From a virus, in IMG/VR virus record IMGVR_UViG_3300031857_024892, positions 62,001 to 126,000 of that record: a DNA stretch of 64,000 nucleotides; one strand, written 5' to 3'. Positions 25,103-34,491 of the stretch are shown here, in pieces. The position numbers and the translations under genes are program-made. How positions within the stretch are numbered: position 1 is the stretch's first letter; each line of letters begins with the position of its first letter. The notes under the pieces were generated by a model that had not been told where the DNA came from, did no database searches, and saw only the letters and a list, made by a program, of their open reading frames with translations.

Positions 25103-25822
25103 ATGCGTATGAATAGATTAGCCCTGCGTAAGATGATCCTCAGAGAGATGCATGATCACATGCAAGATGAGGATATGCCAGAGATTGAAGCTGAGGTCAT
25201 CGACGATGAGGAAGATGAAGAGCACGAAGACGAAGATGTTCCAGAGGAAGATTACGACACCGACGTAGATGAAGAGGGCAACTTCGACTACGAGGATTCG
25301 AACGTCTACGAAGAAACTGGGATGATCAAGTCAAACCTCTACATGCTGTCCAAGAAGGCACATGAGCTCCATGACGAGATCGGAGATCGTGATGATCTTC
25401 CTGAGTGGGTGCAGGAGAAGATTGCAGTCGCATCCTACATGATGGACACAGTTCACGACTACCTCATGTACGAGATGGTCAAGGATGACCTCCACGAGAA
25501 GAAGGATGGGCACACCAAGAGCCGCAAGTACAAGGGCAAGGAGTACCGCGCGACACCTGCGATGGTAAGTGCAGTCAAGAAGGGTGCATCCTACAACCAG
25601 CTCGCAAAGCTCGCCAAGTGGGCTGATGAACCCGCTGCAGTCGTTCAGGCAGCAAAGATCGTGGCAAAGGGCAAGCCAATGTCCCGCGACGACGAGGAAG
25701 ATGACCTCGACGAGAACGACAGCTGGGAACCACTGCGTCAGTCAACCGGTATCATGTTCTTCGAGGACGAAGAGGGCACCGACTACCCAGCTCCCAAAGC
25801 GAAGGGTAAGAAGCGCGGTTGA
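25103..25822 (+). CDS. Acidic protein with N-terminal (L)xE amphipathic segment
   Basis: 239 aa. The ATG at 25103 has AGGAG 5 nt upstream and is preferred over an ATG at 25076. The N-terminus is an amphipathic helix LALRKMILREMHDHM with an LRE that fits the T4 prohead-protease consensus (I/L)xE. Next comes a very acidic stretch (about residues 28-75). The middle (YRATPAMVSAVKKGASYNQL) is basic-helical. The layout resembles a processed internal head protein; no family recognised. Confidence 0.55.
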   Translation: MRMNRLALRKMILREMHDHMQDEDMPEIEAEVIDDEEDEEHEDEDVPEEDYDTDVDEEGNFDYEDSNVYEETGMIKSNLYMLSKKAHELHDEIGDRDDLPEWVQEKIAVASYMMDTVHDYLMYEMVKDDLHEKKDGHTKSRKYKGKEYRATPAMVSAVKKGASYNQLAKLAKWADEPAAVVQAAKIVAKGKPMSRDDEEDDLDENDSWEPLRQSTGIMFFEDEEGTDYPAPKAKGKKRG

Positions 25823-25834
25823 GGTAGTTAGATA

Positions 25835-25877
25835 ACCAGCGGTCGCTGGTGTAAATAGAGGCCTCGGTGATTATAAT
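25835..25877 (+). promoter_or_regulatory. Hairpin and TATAAT before an epimerase gene
   Basis: An inverted repeat ACCAGCG / CGCTGGT at 25835-25850 is followed by a consensus TATAAT at 25872-25877, 6 nt before the ATG at 25884. A leaderless or near-leaderless transcript is possible; no -35 box was recognised. Confidence 0.3.
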
Positions 25878-25883
25878 GAGTTC

Positions 25884-26864
25884 ATGAAGATACTCATTAC
25901 TGGTCACCGAGGTTTCATTGCATCTAACCTTCCACCTGCATTCGCTGATCTCGATCACGAAGTTGTCGATCCCAGCCAGCTCAGGCTGACACACAAGCTG
26001 CCGACAGGTGAGCACTGCGTCTATCGTAACAGTGAGGATGACTGGGCGCGCGAGATCAAGCGGCTCGGCGTCGATGTAGTTGTCCACAATGCAGCAGCAG
26101 TGGGCACCGATGTCGTCGCGCTCAATCCTAGCGATGCGACGCTGTCCAACGTGACAGGAACCTACAACATCTGCCGCGCTGCTGAGAAAGCACGCGCAGC
26201 CGTCCTCTACCTCGGAACGACAGTCATCTATAACACAGATCTGTATCAGGGCTCCTGGATCGCTGAGCGCTCCTCGCACGGCCCACAGACGCTCTACGGA
26301 TCTCTGAAGCTGGCAGGTGAGTACATCGTCCGTGCACACAGCACGAAGTGGTCGATCGTCCGGCCCCTCTTCTGCTACGGCGGCGTGGGTGACAACAACT
26401 CACTGATCGCGAAGGGGTTCTTCGGCGCTGCACACGGCAAGGAGAAGATCGACATGTTCCTCGATCCCAAGAAGATCAAGGATTACATGCGCGTCGAGGA
26501 TTTCTGCGATGCGGTGGCAACTGTGGTCGATAAGGAGCTCTGGAACGATGACTGGAACGTCGCTGCGGAGACGCCTGAGAACACAGGCAGGATCGTCGAG
26601 ATGATGAGTGAGATCTCGTGCAAGGATCTAAAGGGTGTGGTAAAATGGCACCCAGGAACCGACTACTTGGGTAACCATCGACTAAGCTCACAGAAGTTCA
26701 GGGATGCTTCTGGTTGGACACCAAAGTTCGACCTATATGGTGGCTTGGAAAAGTCGTGGAATGACATCCAGCGTAATCTGGGTTCCACGGATTATAATCC
26801 TCTGCGATATCTGGAAGATGCCAAGAAGCGCGGCATCGACCTCACACAATTCTTCAACCGGTGA
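25884..26864 (+). CDS. NAD-dependent epimerase/dehydratase (SDR, copy 1)
   Basis: 326 aa. Extended SDR: nucleotide-binding ITGHRGFIASNL at the start, HNAAAVGTD, the Tyr-Lys active pair in LYGSLKLAG, and IVRPLFCYGG. Such enzymes change sugar nucleotides (epimerisation, dehydration or reduction). The exact substrate is not visible. Works in the same theme as gene 31362, the cytidylyltransferase at 57608 and the cupin at 58110: sugar-nucleotide synthesis for glycosylating DNA, virion or cell surface. Confidence 0.82.
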   Translation: MKILITGHRGFIASNLPPAFADLDHEVVDPSQLRLTHKLPTGEHCVYRNSEDDWAREIKRLGVDVVVHNAAAVGTDVVALNPSDATLSNVTGTYNICRAAEKARAAVLYLGTTVIYNTDLYQGSWIAERSSHGPQTLYGSLKLAGEYIVRAHSTKWSIVRPLFCYGGVGDNNSLIAKGFFGAAHGKEKIDMFLDPKKIKDYMRVEDFCDAVATVVDKELWNDDWNVAAETPENTGRIVEMMSEISCKDLKGVVKWHPGTDYLGNHRLSSQKFRDASGWTPKFDLYGGLEKSWNDIQRNLGSTDYNPLRYLEDAKKRGIDLTQFFNR

Positions 26865-26870
26865 AATAAC

Positions 26871-29800
26871 ATGAGTATCATTCGACCTCCGGATCGGTTT
26901 GTGGGCCTTCATGCCCACTCCGGTTTCTCGACCATGGACGGCCTCGGCTATCCCGCCCAGCACATCGACTTCGTGCTGAAGAACGGCATGGATGCCTGGG
27001 CGTTGACTGACCACGGCAACGGCAGTGGCCTTGCCCACGCACAGTCACATGCCAAGAAGATGAAGAAGGCGGGCCAGAAGTACCGTCAGCTGAACGGGGT
27101 CGAGTTCTACTTCGTTCCATCACTGAAGAACTGGGCAGAGCAGTATCAAGATCACAAGGACGCAGTCGCTGCTGCTCGCTCTGAGAAGAAGTCGAAGGAG
27201 GCGACTGACATCGACGCCGACGATGAGGCAGGTGCGGGTCACATCATCGAGAATGAGGATGAGACAAAGGACGCGTCATCACTCGAAGTGAAGGATGACG
27301 AGTGGAAGCGTCGCTACCACCTCGTTGTGATTGCTAAGGATAAGCGTGGCCTGTCCAACCTCTTCACGCTGGTCAAGCGGTCATTCAAGGAGGGGTACTA
27401 TCGTTTCCCTCGGATTGACTTCGACATGCTCAAGCAGCACGGTGAAGGGCTTGTCGTCAGCACAGCCTGCATCGGTGGCATCATGGCGAACCGCGTCCTC
27501 CGCGGACAGGCGATGCACAAGTCAGATGCTGAGATCCAGCACGAGCTCAAGAACCTGACGGATCGGTTTGTGGACGCCGTCGGCCTCGAGAACTTCAACC
27601 TCGAGATCCAGTTCAACAAGCTGCAGGCACAGCACGACGTCAATCGGCACCTGATCGATCTGCACAAGAGCACAGGCGTCCCGCTGGTGGCGACCTGCGA
27701 TAGTCACTATCCCACTCCTGACAAGTGGAAGACGCGCGAGCTCTATAAGAAGCTGGCGTGGATGAACGCAAAGGAGGAACCCAAGCCCCTCCCAGCATTC
27801 GATGAGCTGAAGTGCGAGCTCTACCCAAAGAACGCCGAGCAGATGTGGGAGGAGTTCAATCGACATACTGATGCCTACACATTCTATCAAGGCAGCGAGG
27901 AGCTGGTTCGAGATGCGATCGAGCGGACGCACGACATCGCATGGCAGCAGTGTGAGGACGTCTGGGTCGATACAGGCGCCAAGCTCCCAGTTTTCGCCAC
28001 GCCTGAGAAGACAGAGTTCCAGCAGCTGGTGGATCTCGTCAAGGAGCGGATGGGCGAGATGGGGCTGCATGAAAATCCCGAGTACATGGCGCGTGTGAAG
28101 GAGGAACTCTCAGACATCAAGCACCTGGGACACGCATCTTACTTCCTCACAATGTACAAGATCTTCCACCGTGCTAAAGAGCGGACGCTCCTCGGGCCAG
28201 GTCGTGGATCGGCACCCGGTTCTCTCGTCAACTACATCCTTGGGATTACACAGATTGATCCACTTCCGTTCGGCCTCCTCTGGAATCGCTTCCTTGGTCG
28301 GCATCGTGTGTCTTGGCCCGATATCGACTCCGATGCTGGTGATCGTGACGTTCTTATTGACGCGGCACGTGAGCTCTTCGGTGACGATGCTGTCATTCCC
28401 GTCTCCAACTTCAACACCCTGAAGCTGAAGTCGCTGGTGAAGGACGTCGCGAAGTTCTTCAACGTTCCGTTCGATGAGGTCAATGCGGTGACAGGACCGC
28501 TTCAGGACGAGGTCATGCCTCACGCTAAGGATGATGACCAGGAGAAGTCGGTCTTCGTCCTCAAGCACGATGACTGCATGAAGTACTCACCTGCTTACAA
28601 TGCATTCATGACGAAGTACCCCGAGGTGGAGGAGCACGTTAATGCGCTCTTCATGGAGAACCGTTCGATCGGTCGTCATGCAGGCGGCGTCCTCGTTGCA
28701 GAACCCAAGGCGTTGGCTGAAGGCATGCCCATCATCGGTGTTCGCGGTGAATTGCAGACGCCGTGGACAGAAGGTATGAACTTCCGCAACCTGGAGGACA
28801 ACGGCTTCCTCAAGTTCGACTTCCTCGGCCTAACACTGCTCAAGGACGTAGAGAACTGCATCAAGCGGATCCTGATCAAACAGGGTGTCAAGAACCCGAC
28901 ATTCAGCCAGATCAAGGATTTCTTCGATGAGCATCTCAACTGCCGAACGGTCAAGCAGGATGATCAGCAGGTTTGGAAGCATGTCTATCACGAGGGTCGG
29001 TTCGTCGGTGTCTTCCAGTTCACAGCTGACGGTGCACGTAAGTTTTGCCTCGATGCGAAGCCCACAAACATCGGTGAGCTGGCAGCACTGACAGCAATCT
29101 ACCGACCAGGCCCACTGAAGGCAAACGTCCACAAGCTGTATGTCCAGGCAAAGCGGGATGCCTCGAAGATCAAGTACGACCATCCAGTCATCCAGGAAGT
29201 GCTAGGGCCCACGTTCGGTTACGTTGTCTTCCAGGAACAGTTCATGATGCTGGCGCAGAAGCTGGCAGGGTTCTCTCCTGGTGAGGCTGACCAGCTCCGC
29301 AAGACGCTGGTCAAGAAGTCGCTGGACACGCTGGGCAAGAAGTCATCTGAGAAGGAGGCAGCGCGGAAGCAGTTCATCGACGGTGCTCTGGCACTGCACG
29401 GTGTGCCTGAGAAGGTGACTGGCCCGCTCTGGGACACGATCGAGGCTTTCTCGGTGTACGGCTTCAACAAGTCGCACTCCGTGTCCTACGCGATCGATTC
29501 CTACTATGCAGGATGGCTCCACACGCACTACGAGAAGGAGTGGTTGGCAACAATCCTGCAGTCTGAGACAGGCAATCCCAAGGGCCTGGCAAAGGCTATT
29601 GCCGAGATCAAGGCAATCGGTTATAAGTTCTCGCAGGTCGACATCAACTACTCAGGTACCGAGTGGACGTACTCTGATGAGATCCAGGCGTTCGTTCCGC
29701 CGCTGACATCTGTCAAGGGCCTAGGCGACTCAGCAGTGAGTGAGATCATGGAGAACAGGCCCTACCGTGCGCTGGATGACCTCCTGTTCGATGCAGAAGG

Positions 29801-30434
29801 TGAGTGGCGCCACTCCAAGCTGAACAAGAGCTGCCTTGAGTCGCTGATCCTCACTGAGAGCCTGGGTTCGCTGCAGGAGTTCAAGGACGAGCGTCTCAAC
29901 AATCACAATCAGCTCCACAAGATGATCATCGAGAACTATGACACGCTCCGCAAGGGTCGCACAGGAATGACCAAGACGGCCACCAAGAAGTGGGTAAAGG
30001 AGCACGGTAAAGAGCCCGTGATCATCGACCAGCTGATCGAGGCAACAGCGGATGTCCAAGATTGGAACCGCTACGAGAAGATCAAGAACTTCGTGGAGAT
30101 CTTGACCACGGCGTCAGAAGAACTACTATTCCCACCCACCGTGATGGCAAAGATTGATCGTTCTAACGTCCCGTCTGCAATGCAGATCTCACCAGGATCG
30201 AAAGCAGTTGTCTGGTTCTGTGCGCAGGACTGGGTCAAGAAGCAGACAAAGAACGGCAAGACATTCTACACAGCATTCGCTGTTGACAATAACAGTGACA
30301 CTGCAAGGATCCGTGTGTGGGGCACATTTAAAGAAGAGCCCGAGCGATACACTATGTGGCTAGCTGAGGTAGAATATGATGCTAACTGGGGTATGTCAAC
30401 CTCAGCAATGAAAATGCGAAAGATCGAGGTGTAA
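26871..30434 (+). CDS. dnaE: DNA polymerase III alpha subunit (C family)
   Basis: 1187 aa, close to bacterial DnaE length. PHP domain at the N-terminus (FVGLHAHSGFSTMDG, LTDHGNGSGL). Palm: GRGSAPGSLVNYILG at about 443 and the catalytic acid motif PDIDSD at about 483. Further family blocks: VGVFQFTADGARKF, YRPGPLKANV, FGYVVFQEQFMMLAQKLAGF and GFNKSHSVSYAIDSYYAGWL. An OB-fold-like C-terminus (VWFCAQDWVKKQTKNGKTFY) ends it. An acidic insertion at ~95-145 within PHP is unusual. This is probably the main replicative polymerase, with the family A enzyme (3791) as partner. Starts 6 nt after the epimerase gene. Confidence 0.95.
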   Translation: MSIIRPPDRFVGLHAHSGFSTMDGLGYPAQHIDFVLKNGMDAWALTDHGNGSGLAHAQSHAKKMKKAGQKYRQLNGVEFYFVPSLKNWAEQYQDHKDAVAAARSEKKSKEATDIDADDEAGAGHIIENEDETKDASSLEVKDDEWKRRYHLVVIAKDKRGLSNLFTLVKRSFKEGYYRFPRIDFDMLKQHGEGLVVSTACIGGIMANRVLRGQAMHKSDAEIQHELKNLTDRFVDAVGLENFNLEIQFNKLQAQHDVNRHLIDLHKSTGVPLVATCDSHYPTPDKWKTRELYKKLAWMNAKEEPKPLPAFDELKCELYPKNAEQMWEEFNRHTDAYTFYQGSEELVRDAIERTHDIAWQQCEDVWVDTGAKLPVFATPEKTEFQQLVDLVKERMGEMGLHENPEYMARVKEELSDIKHLGHASYFLTMYKIFHRAKERTLLGPGRGSAPGSLVNYILGITQIDPLPFGLLWNRFLGRHRVSWPDIDSDAGDRDVLIDAARELFGDDAVIPVSNFNTLKLKSLVKDVAKFFNVPFDEVNAVTGPLQDEVMPHAKDDDQEKSVFVLKHDDCMKYSPAYNAFMTKYPEVEEHVNALFMENRSIGRHAGGVLVAEPKALAEGMPIIGVRGELQTPWTEGMNFRNLEDNGFLKFDFLGLTLLKDVENCIKRILIKQGVKNPTFSQIKDFFDEHLNCRTVKQDDQQVWKHVYHEGRFVGVFQFTADGARKFCLDAKPTNIGELAALTAIYRPGPLKANVHKLYVQAKRDASKIKYDHPVIQEVLGPTFGYVVFQEQFMMLAQKLAGFSPGEADQLRKTLVKKSLDTLGKKSSEKEAARKQFIDGALALHGVPEKVTGPLWDTIEAFSVYGFNKSHSVSYAIDSYYAGWLHTHYEKEWLATILQSETGNPKGLAKAIAEIKAIGYKFSQVDINYSGTEWTYSDEIQAFVPPLTSVKGLGDSAVSEIMENRPYRALDDLLFDAEGEWRHSKLNKSCLESLILTESLGSLQEFKDERLNNHNQLHKMIIENYDTLRKGRTGMTKTATKKWVKEHGKEPVIIDQLIEATADVQDWNRYEKIKNFVEILTTASEELLFPPTVMAKIDRSNVPSAMQISPGSKAVVWFCAQDWVKKQTKNGKTFYTAFAVDNNSDTARIRVWGTFKEEPERYTMWLAEVEYDANWGMSTSAMKMRKIEV

Positions 30435-30435
30435 T

Positions 30436-31344
30436 TTGAAGTTCAATCTAAAGACAGTTGTGCTAGAAGGTGTGGATTGCAGCGGCAAGACAACACTGTT
30501 TAGGAGCTTGCATCGTGCAACAGGCTTCAAGTGGAATATCCACGATCGAAGTGCTCTCTCGATGCTCTGCTATGCAGTCATGTACGGAAGAGATGTTGAC
30601 CACTGGCGGCAGCTTCTCTTGGAAGAGATCAGCGATCTGAACAATGTGATCGTTGTGCTCATGCCCCCACTGGCCACCATCAAGGATCGCCTTGCTGAAA
30701 GAGGCGACGAGTTTCAAGATCAAGTGACGATTGAGAAGTTGTACACCATCTTTGAGGATGAGGTTTCACGTCTCAGCGCATACCCTAACGTCTTAGTTTG
30801 CGCGCAATCAAAAGCTTCTAGCGATGACATCGCACGGTGGCTGCTAAACTACGAGCGGCAGACATACAGTCGACTTGCAGAGATGACGCACGATCATGCG
30901 AGGATCAAGCTGTCTGGTGAAGCGCCTTTCCTAAAGATGACGTGGGAAGACACTGACTTCAAGACGCTCAGCACAAAGGCACTCTTCTACGAACCTGAGC
31001 TTGAGTACTACGAAGCAACACGCAAGAAGCTTATTGAAAAGATCCAAGCAGAGCTGGCTGGACAGAATGAGTACGAGATGAAGCAGGATCTCAAGTCGCG
31101 ACGGTTTGTCATGACACAGGATAGTTGCATCTCCTATGCACACTTCATGTATCGTGGCGGCGTGCTTCACGCCAACATCGTGTGCAGATCTTCTGAGGTG
31201 TCGCGTATCTTCCCAAATGACATCCACTTCATCGGTCACATGGGTCAGACAGCCCGACGTGAGCTCGGCCTCACCGTTGAGACACCCGTGAGGTTTAATC
31301 TCACTCTCGACTCAGCACATGTAATCTTTCAACCTACGCATTAA
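30436..31344 (+). CDS. dNMP kinase-like domain fused to a thymidylate-synthase-like domain
   Basis: 302 aa from TTG. Residues 1-~145 are a P-loop kinase of thymidylate-kinase type (LEGVDCSGKTTLF, then HDRSALSMLCYAVMYGRDV). Residues ~190-302 follow the C-terminal half of thymidylate synthase: RRFVMTQDSC231, a Phe/Gly/Leu spacing identical to TS, R251-S252 exactly 20 residues after the Cys, and SAHV near the end. The position of TS Asn177 (Cys+31) is Asp262, the residue found in T4 dCMP hydroxymethylase (C148, D179) and known to favour cytosine. The TS-like part lacks the usual N-terminal ~60 residues. A hydroxymethylase/kinase for dCMP is a guess worth testing. Next genes: epimerase, thymidine kinase, dCMP deaminase. 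Confidence 0.7.
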   Translation: MKFNLKTVVLEGVDCSGKTTLFRSLHRATGFKWNIHDRSALSMLCYAVMYGRDVDHWRQLLLEEISDLNNVIVVLMPPLATIKDRLAERGDEFQDQVTIEKLYTIFEDEVSRLSAYPNVLVCAQSKASSDDIARWLLNYERQTYSRLAEMTHDHARIKLSGEAPFLKMTWEDTDFKTLSTKALFYEPELEYYEATRKKLIEKIQAELAGQNEYEMKQDLKSRRFVMTQDSCISYAHFMYRGGVLHANIVCRSSEVSRIFPNDIHFIGHMGQTARRELGLTVETPVRFNLTLDSAHVIFQPTH

Positions 31345-31361
31345 AGTACTTAGAGGCATAA

Positions 31362-32354
31362 ATGAAGAGAGCATTAGTAACGGGCGGCGCCGGCTTCATT
31401 GGGTCAAATCTGACGCACGCGCTTGTCGATGATGGCTGGACAGTTGACGTAGTAGACGACATGTCGAACGGCCACCTCAACCTTCTTGATAATTTGAGCT
31501 ATCGAGTTTTTCTGCCGGGCATGGCAGAAATCTATGAAGCACAGAAGCAGAGAACTTCGAAAGAAGTTTACGTGCATGAGTGTGACTTTGCACACCCAGT
31601 CATTCTAGACAGAATTGCTCGGAAGCAATACGACGTCGTCTTCCACCAGGCAGCTGTTCCGCAAGTTTCCTACTCTGTCGAGCAGCCTACGAAGACGACA
31701 GACGTCAATCTTCTGAGAAGCATTGAGCTTCTCCATTCTTGCGTCGGCAACGTCGACAAGGTGGTTGTTGCATCATCATCAGCTGTCTATGGTAATACGG
31801 AGACACTGCCGACAACTGAAGAGACGCCACGTAACCCAAGATCTCCATACGGCCTCCAGAAGAGTGCTCTTGAGGATTTCTGTCGACTATTTGGTGAGCT
31901 CTACGATCTAGACACCGTCTGTCTGCGTTATTTCAACGTTTTTGGAGCAGGCCAGTACGGCGACTCACCTTATTCCACAGCAGTGTCTGCATGGTGTGAT
32001 GCAATCAAACACGGACGAACACTTAGATCAGATGGTGACGGATCGCAGTCCCGTGACATGTGTCATGTTGACAATGTTGTAAGTGCCAATATTCTTGCTG
32101 CCAAGACGCCGAACCGCCTCATGGGCAAAGGGTACAACATCTGCTGCGGTGAGCGGACGACAAACCTTGAGATCCTCCAGCACCTCACAGGAGCATTTCC
32201 AACAGTTGAAGTTCGTCACGCTCCCTGGCGTCCAGGTGATGTTAAGCACACACTGGGTGACTGGTCAGCAGCAAATCGTGACTTCGGATACCAACCAATA
32301 GTTAAGTTCTGGGATGGGCTTGAGAAGACGCTCGCCTGGTGGGAGCTCAAGTAA
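31362..32354 (+). CDS. NAD-dependent epimerase/dehydratase (SDR, copy 2)
   Basis: 330 aa. GGAGFIGSNLTHALVDDGW nucleotide-binding start, then FHQAAVPQVSYSVEQP, SSSAVYGNTETLP, active-site Tyr-Lys in SPYGLQKSALEDFC, and LRYFNVFGAGQ. Closest in pattern to UDP-glucose/GalNAc 4-epimerases. TTAGAGGCA before the ATG, as for gene 24611. Ends with TAATG overlap into thymidine kinase. Confidence 0.87.
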   Translation: MKRALVTGGAGFIGSNLTHALVDDGWTVDVVDDMSNGHLNLLDNLSYRVFLPGMAEIYEAQKQRTSKEVYVHECDFAHPVILDRIARKQYDVVFHQAAVPQVSYSVEQPTKTTDVNLLRSIELLHSCVGNVDKVVVASSSAVYGNTETLPTTEETPRNPRSPYGLQKSALEDFCRLFGELYDLDTVCLRYFNVFGAGQYGDSPYSTAVSAWCDAIKHGRTLRSDGDGSQSRDMCHVDNVVSANILAAKTPNRLMGKGYNICCGERTTNLEILQHLTGAFPTVEVRHAPWRPGDVKHTLGDWSAANRDFGYQPIVKFWDGLEKTLAWWELK

Positions 32355-32908
32355 TGCGCATCCCACCAACATTCACTGTCTTCTGTGGGCCTATGATGTC
32401 GTCTAAGACGACACGACTGATCGGCGCGGTCGACCGCTTTCGATATCAGAACCAGCGTGTCCTTGCATTTAAACCAAAGATGGATAGAAGGTATGCAAAA
32501 GAAGAGATCACTACACACAACGGTGGAAAACTTGAAGCTCTCATTGTTAGCACTGGTGATGAGATACTACGCCACGTTGACGTATATGAACCAGACGTTG
32601 TAGCAGTTGACGAAGCTTTCATGATTGACGGCTCTGCAGACGCACTCATTCAGATCTACCGTAGAGGCGTGTCTGTCGTTGTGTCGTCGATCGAGATGTC
32701 TGCCAGCTGCAACTCTTTCCCAGAGATTGAGAAGATCCTTCCCTGGGCGACAAAGGTTGAGAAGTGCACTGCCGTCTGTGTTGTATGCGGCGAGGATGCA
32801 CCGTACACACAGAAGAAGATCAATGACATCGCAGAGATCACAGTTGGGGGTTCTGAGCTCTATGAGCCTCGATGCTGGTCACATCATGCGACCGCGCGCG
32901 AAGCGTGA
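32354..32908 (+). CDS. tdk: Thymidine kinase (TK1 type)
   Basis: 184 aa. The ATG at 32354 overlaps the epimerase stop (TAATG). P-loop FCGPMMSSKTTRLI, DEAFMID (catalytic Glu) and the zinc/lasso region CVVCGEDAPYTQKK ... ITVGGSELYEPRCWSHH define the type II thymidine kinase family. It phosphorylates thymidine, possibly also modified deoxynucleosides, salvaged from host DNA. The second half of the zinc site is CWSHH rather than CxxC. Confidence 0.92.
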   Translation: MRIPPTFTVFCGPMMSSKTTRLIGAVDRFRYQNQRVLAFKPKMDRRYAKEEITTHNGGKLEALIVSTGDEILRHVDVYEPDVVAVDEAFMIDGSADALIQIYRRGVSVVVSSIEMSASCNSFPEIEKILPWATKVEKCTAVCVVCGEDAPYTQKKINDIAEITVGGSELYEPRCWSHHATAREA

Positions 32909-32928
32909 TACATTAGTATCGAGGTAGC

Positions 32929-33765
32929 ATGCTAGATCCTAACAGCATCAATCTGGTCATTTATCATGCGAGTTGCACAGATGGATTTGGAGCAGCTTGG
33001 GCAGCGTGGAAGTTACTTGGCGACCGTGCCGAATACTACGCTGCAAAGTACGGAGAAGCACCGCCAGATGTGTCTGGAAAGAATGTCATAGTCGTAGATT
33101 TCTCATATGATAATGCTACTACCAAGCGCTTGATGAAGGAGGCAAAGGGGTTTTTCGTCCTTGACCACCACAAGTCGGCGATGGTAGAGCTCCACGATGT
33201 GTCCTGCACACACTTCGACATGAACCACAGCGGTGCAATGCTGGCCTGGAAGTTCTTCCATCCCGGCAAGGAAGCCCCACGGATGATCAAGCACATCGAG
33301 GATCGTGACCTCTGGAAGTGGGAGATCCCGTACTCGAAGGAGTTCTCAGCAGCATTTGACATGGTTCCCTTCGACTTCGAGGAATTTGATAAGTACCTCG
33401 ACGACTCAGCAGTCGACGATGCTCAGGAGCGTGGTGCCTACATCCTCGCATATTCTAAGACAGTGATCTCCAAGATCTCCAAGCACGCAGCACCACGCAA
33501 GCTGAACGGCAAGGATGTCCTGGTGGTGAACTCACCCCACTGGATGTCCGAGATCGGAAATGCGCTGTCACCTAAGTGCGACTTCGCGGTGATCTGGTAC
33601 TACGACCACGACACACGCCAGGTGAAAGTGAGCCTCCGCGCTCACCATGATGATGCTGATGTGAGCGAGGTCGCCAAGAAGTACGGCGGAGGAGGACATC
33701 GCAAAGCTGCAGGTTTCGCTCTTGCGCCCAACATCAGTATTGAGACAATCTTCGACAAGGAGTAG
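32929..33765 (+). CDS. DHH-family phosphoesterase
   Basis: 278 aa. DHH superfamily: YHASCTDGFGAAWAAWKLL, VVDFSYDNATTK, FVLDHHKSAM (DHH), DMNHSGAMLAWKFF, and the C-terminal DHHA1 pattern KYGGGGHRKAAGF. These proteins use Mn2+ to cleave short RNAs (nanoRNase/NrnA-NrnB) or cyclic nucleotides. In this setting, recycling of 2-5 nt RNA to NMPs or cleaving a signalling cyclic (di)nucleotide are both possible. GAGGT before the ATG. Confidence 0.85.
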   Translation: MLDPNSINLVIYHASCTDGFGAAWAAWKLLGDRAEYYAAKYGEAPPDVSGKNVIVVDFSYDNATTKRLMKEAKGFFVLDHHKSAMVELHDVSCTHFDMNHSGAMLAWKFFHPGKEAPRMIKHIEDRDLWKWEIPYSKEFSAAFDMVPFDFEEFDKYLDDSAVDDAQERGAYILAYSKTVISKISKHAAPRKLNGKDVLVVNSPHWMSEIGNALSPKCDFAVIWYYDHDTRQVKVSLRAHHDDADVSEVAKKYGGGGHRKAAGFALAPNISIETIFDKE

Positions 33766-33767
33766 AG

Positions 33768-34178
33768 ATGCGTCCAGGCTGGGATGAAGTGTGGATGAAC
33801 ATCGCACGTGAAGTATCACGCAGGTCAGCAGACGACAAGTACAAAGTTGGAACTGTGATAGTCACTGGAGACAACACACAAGTGCTGTCGCTAGGATACA
33901 ACGGCGACCACGCAGGTGGCCCAAATTGCAGAGAGTCGAGTGACCCTGGCGAGTCAGGTTTTATCCATGCCGAGATGAACGCGCTGATCAAGCTTGACTA
34001 CAATAACCTAAAGCGACGTGTTATGTACGTTACGTTGTCGCCCTGTAAGATGTGCGCTAAAGCAATCATCAATGCAGGTATCAACGAGCTCGTGTACGGC
34101 GAAGATTATAGAGATCTCAGCGGTATTGACATTCTCACAGGCGCTGGGATAAAAGTTAGAAAAATAACTCAAACTTAG
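33768..34178 (+). CDS. dcd: dCMP deaminase
   Basis: 136 aa. Zinc cytidine/deoxycytidylate deaminase: GYNGDHAG, HAEMNALIKL (H67-A-E69) and LSPCKMCAKAIINAG. It makes dUMP from dCMP, feeding the ThyX enzymes. Starts 2 nt after the DHH gene (AGAGATG). Confidence 0.92.
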   Translation: MRPGWDEVWMNIAREVSRRSADDKYKVGTVIVTGDNTQVLSLGYNGDHAGGPNCRESSDPGESGFIHAEMNALIKLDYNNLKRRVMYVTLSPCKMCAKAIINAGINELVYGEDYRDLSGIDILTGAGIKVRKITQT

Positions 34179-34191
34179 CGGATAGATATAG

Positions 34192-34491
34192 ATGATGAAA
34201 AAGTTAACTCCACAAGATGTAAACAAACTGATCAGACGATCTCTGACCAAGGTTGTGCTTGAAAAGCTAACAGTGAAAGTGGGCAAAGAGGTCGTCGTCT
34301 CACCTGAGCTTAAGATCCGTCACGTTGGAAACAACAAAATTGAGGGCTCTAAGTATCTTTACACAATCACTGGGATTGACAACGTCGACGGTGTTCTCCA
34401 GTTGAAGATGAAGTACTACGACGACGACACTCCTGAGCCCCTTGAGACGATCGTGGCGCAAGATGAATTTGACCAATACGAGCTGGCATAA
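34192..34491 (+). CDS. Hypothetical protein
   Basis: 99 aa. The N-terminal segment KKLTPQDVNKLIRRSLTKVVLE resembles the amphipathic N-terminal helices of genes 40529 and 52792, followed by a beta-rich part with an acidic C-terminus (YYDDDTPEPL). Overlaps the SOD-like gene by one base. No family recognised. Confidence 0.55.
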   Translation: MMKKLTPQDVNKLIRRSLTKVVLEKLTVKVGKEVVVSPELKIRHVGNNKIEGSKYLYTITGIDNVDGVLQLKMKYYDDDTPEPLETIVAQDEFDQYELA

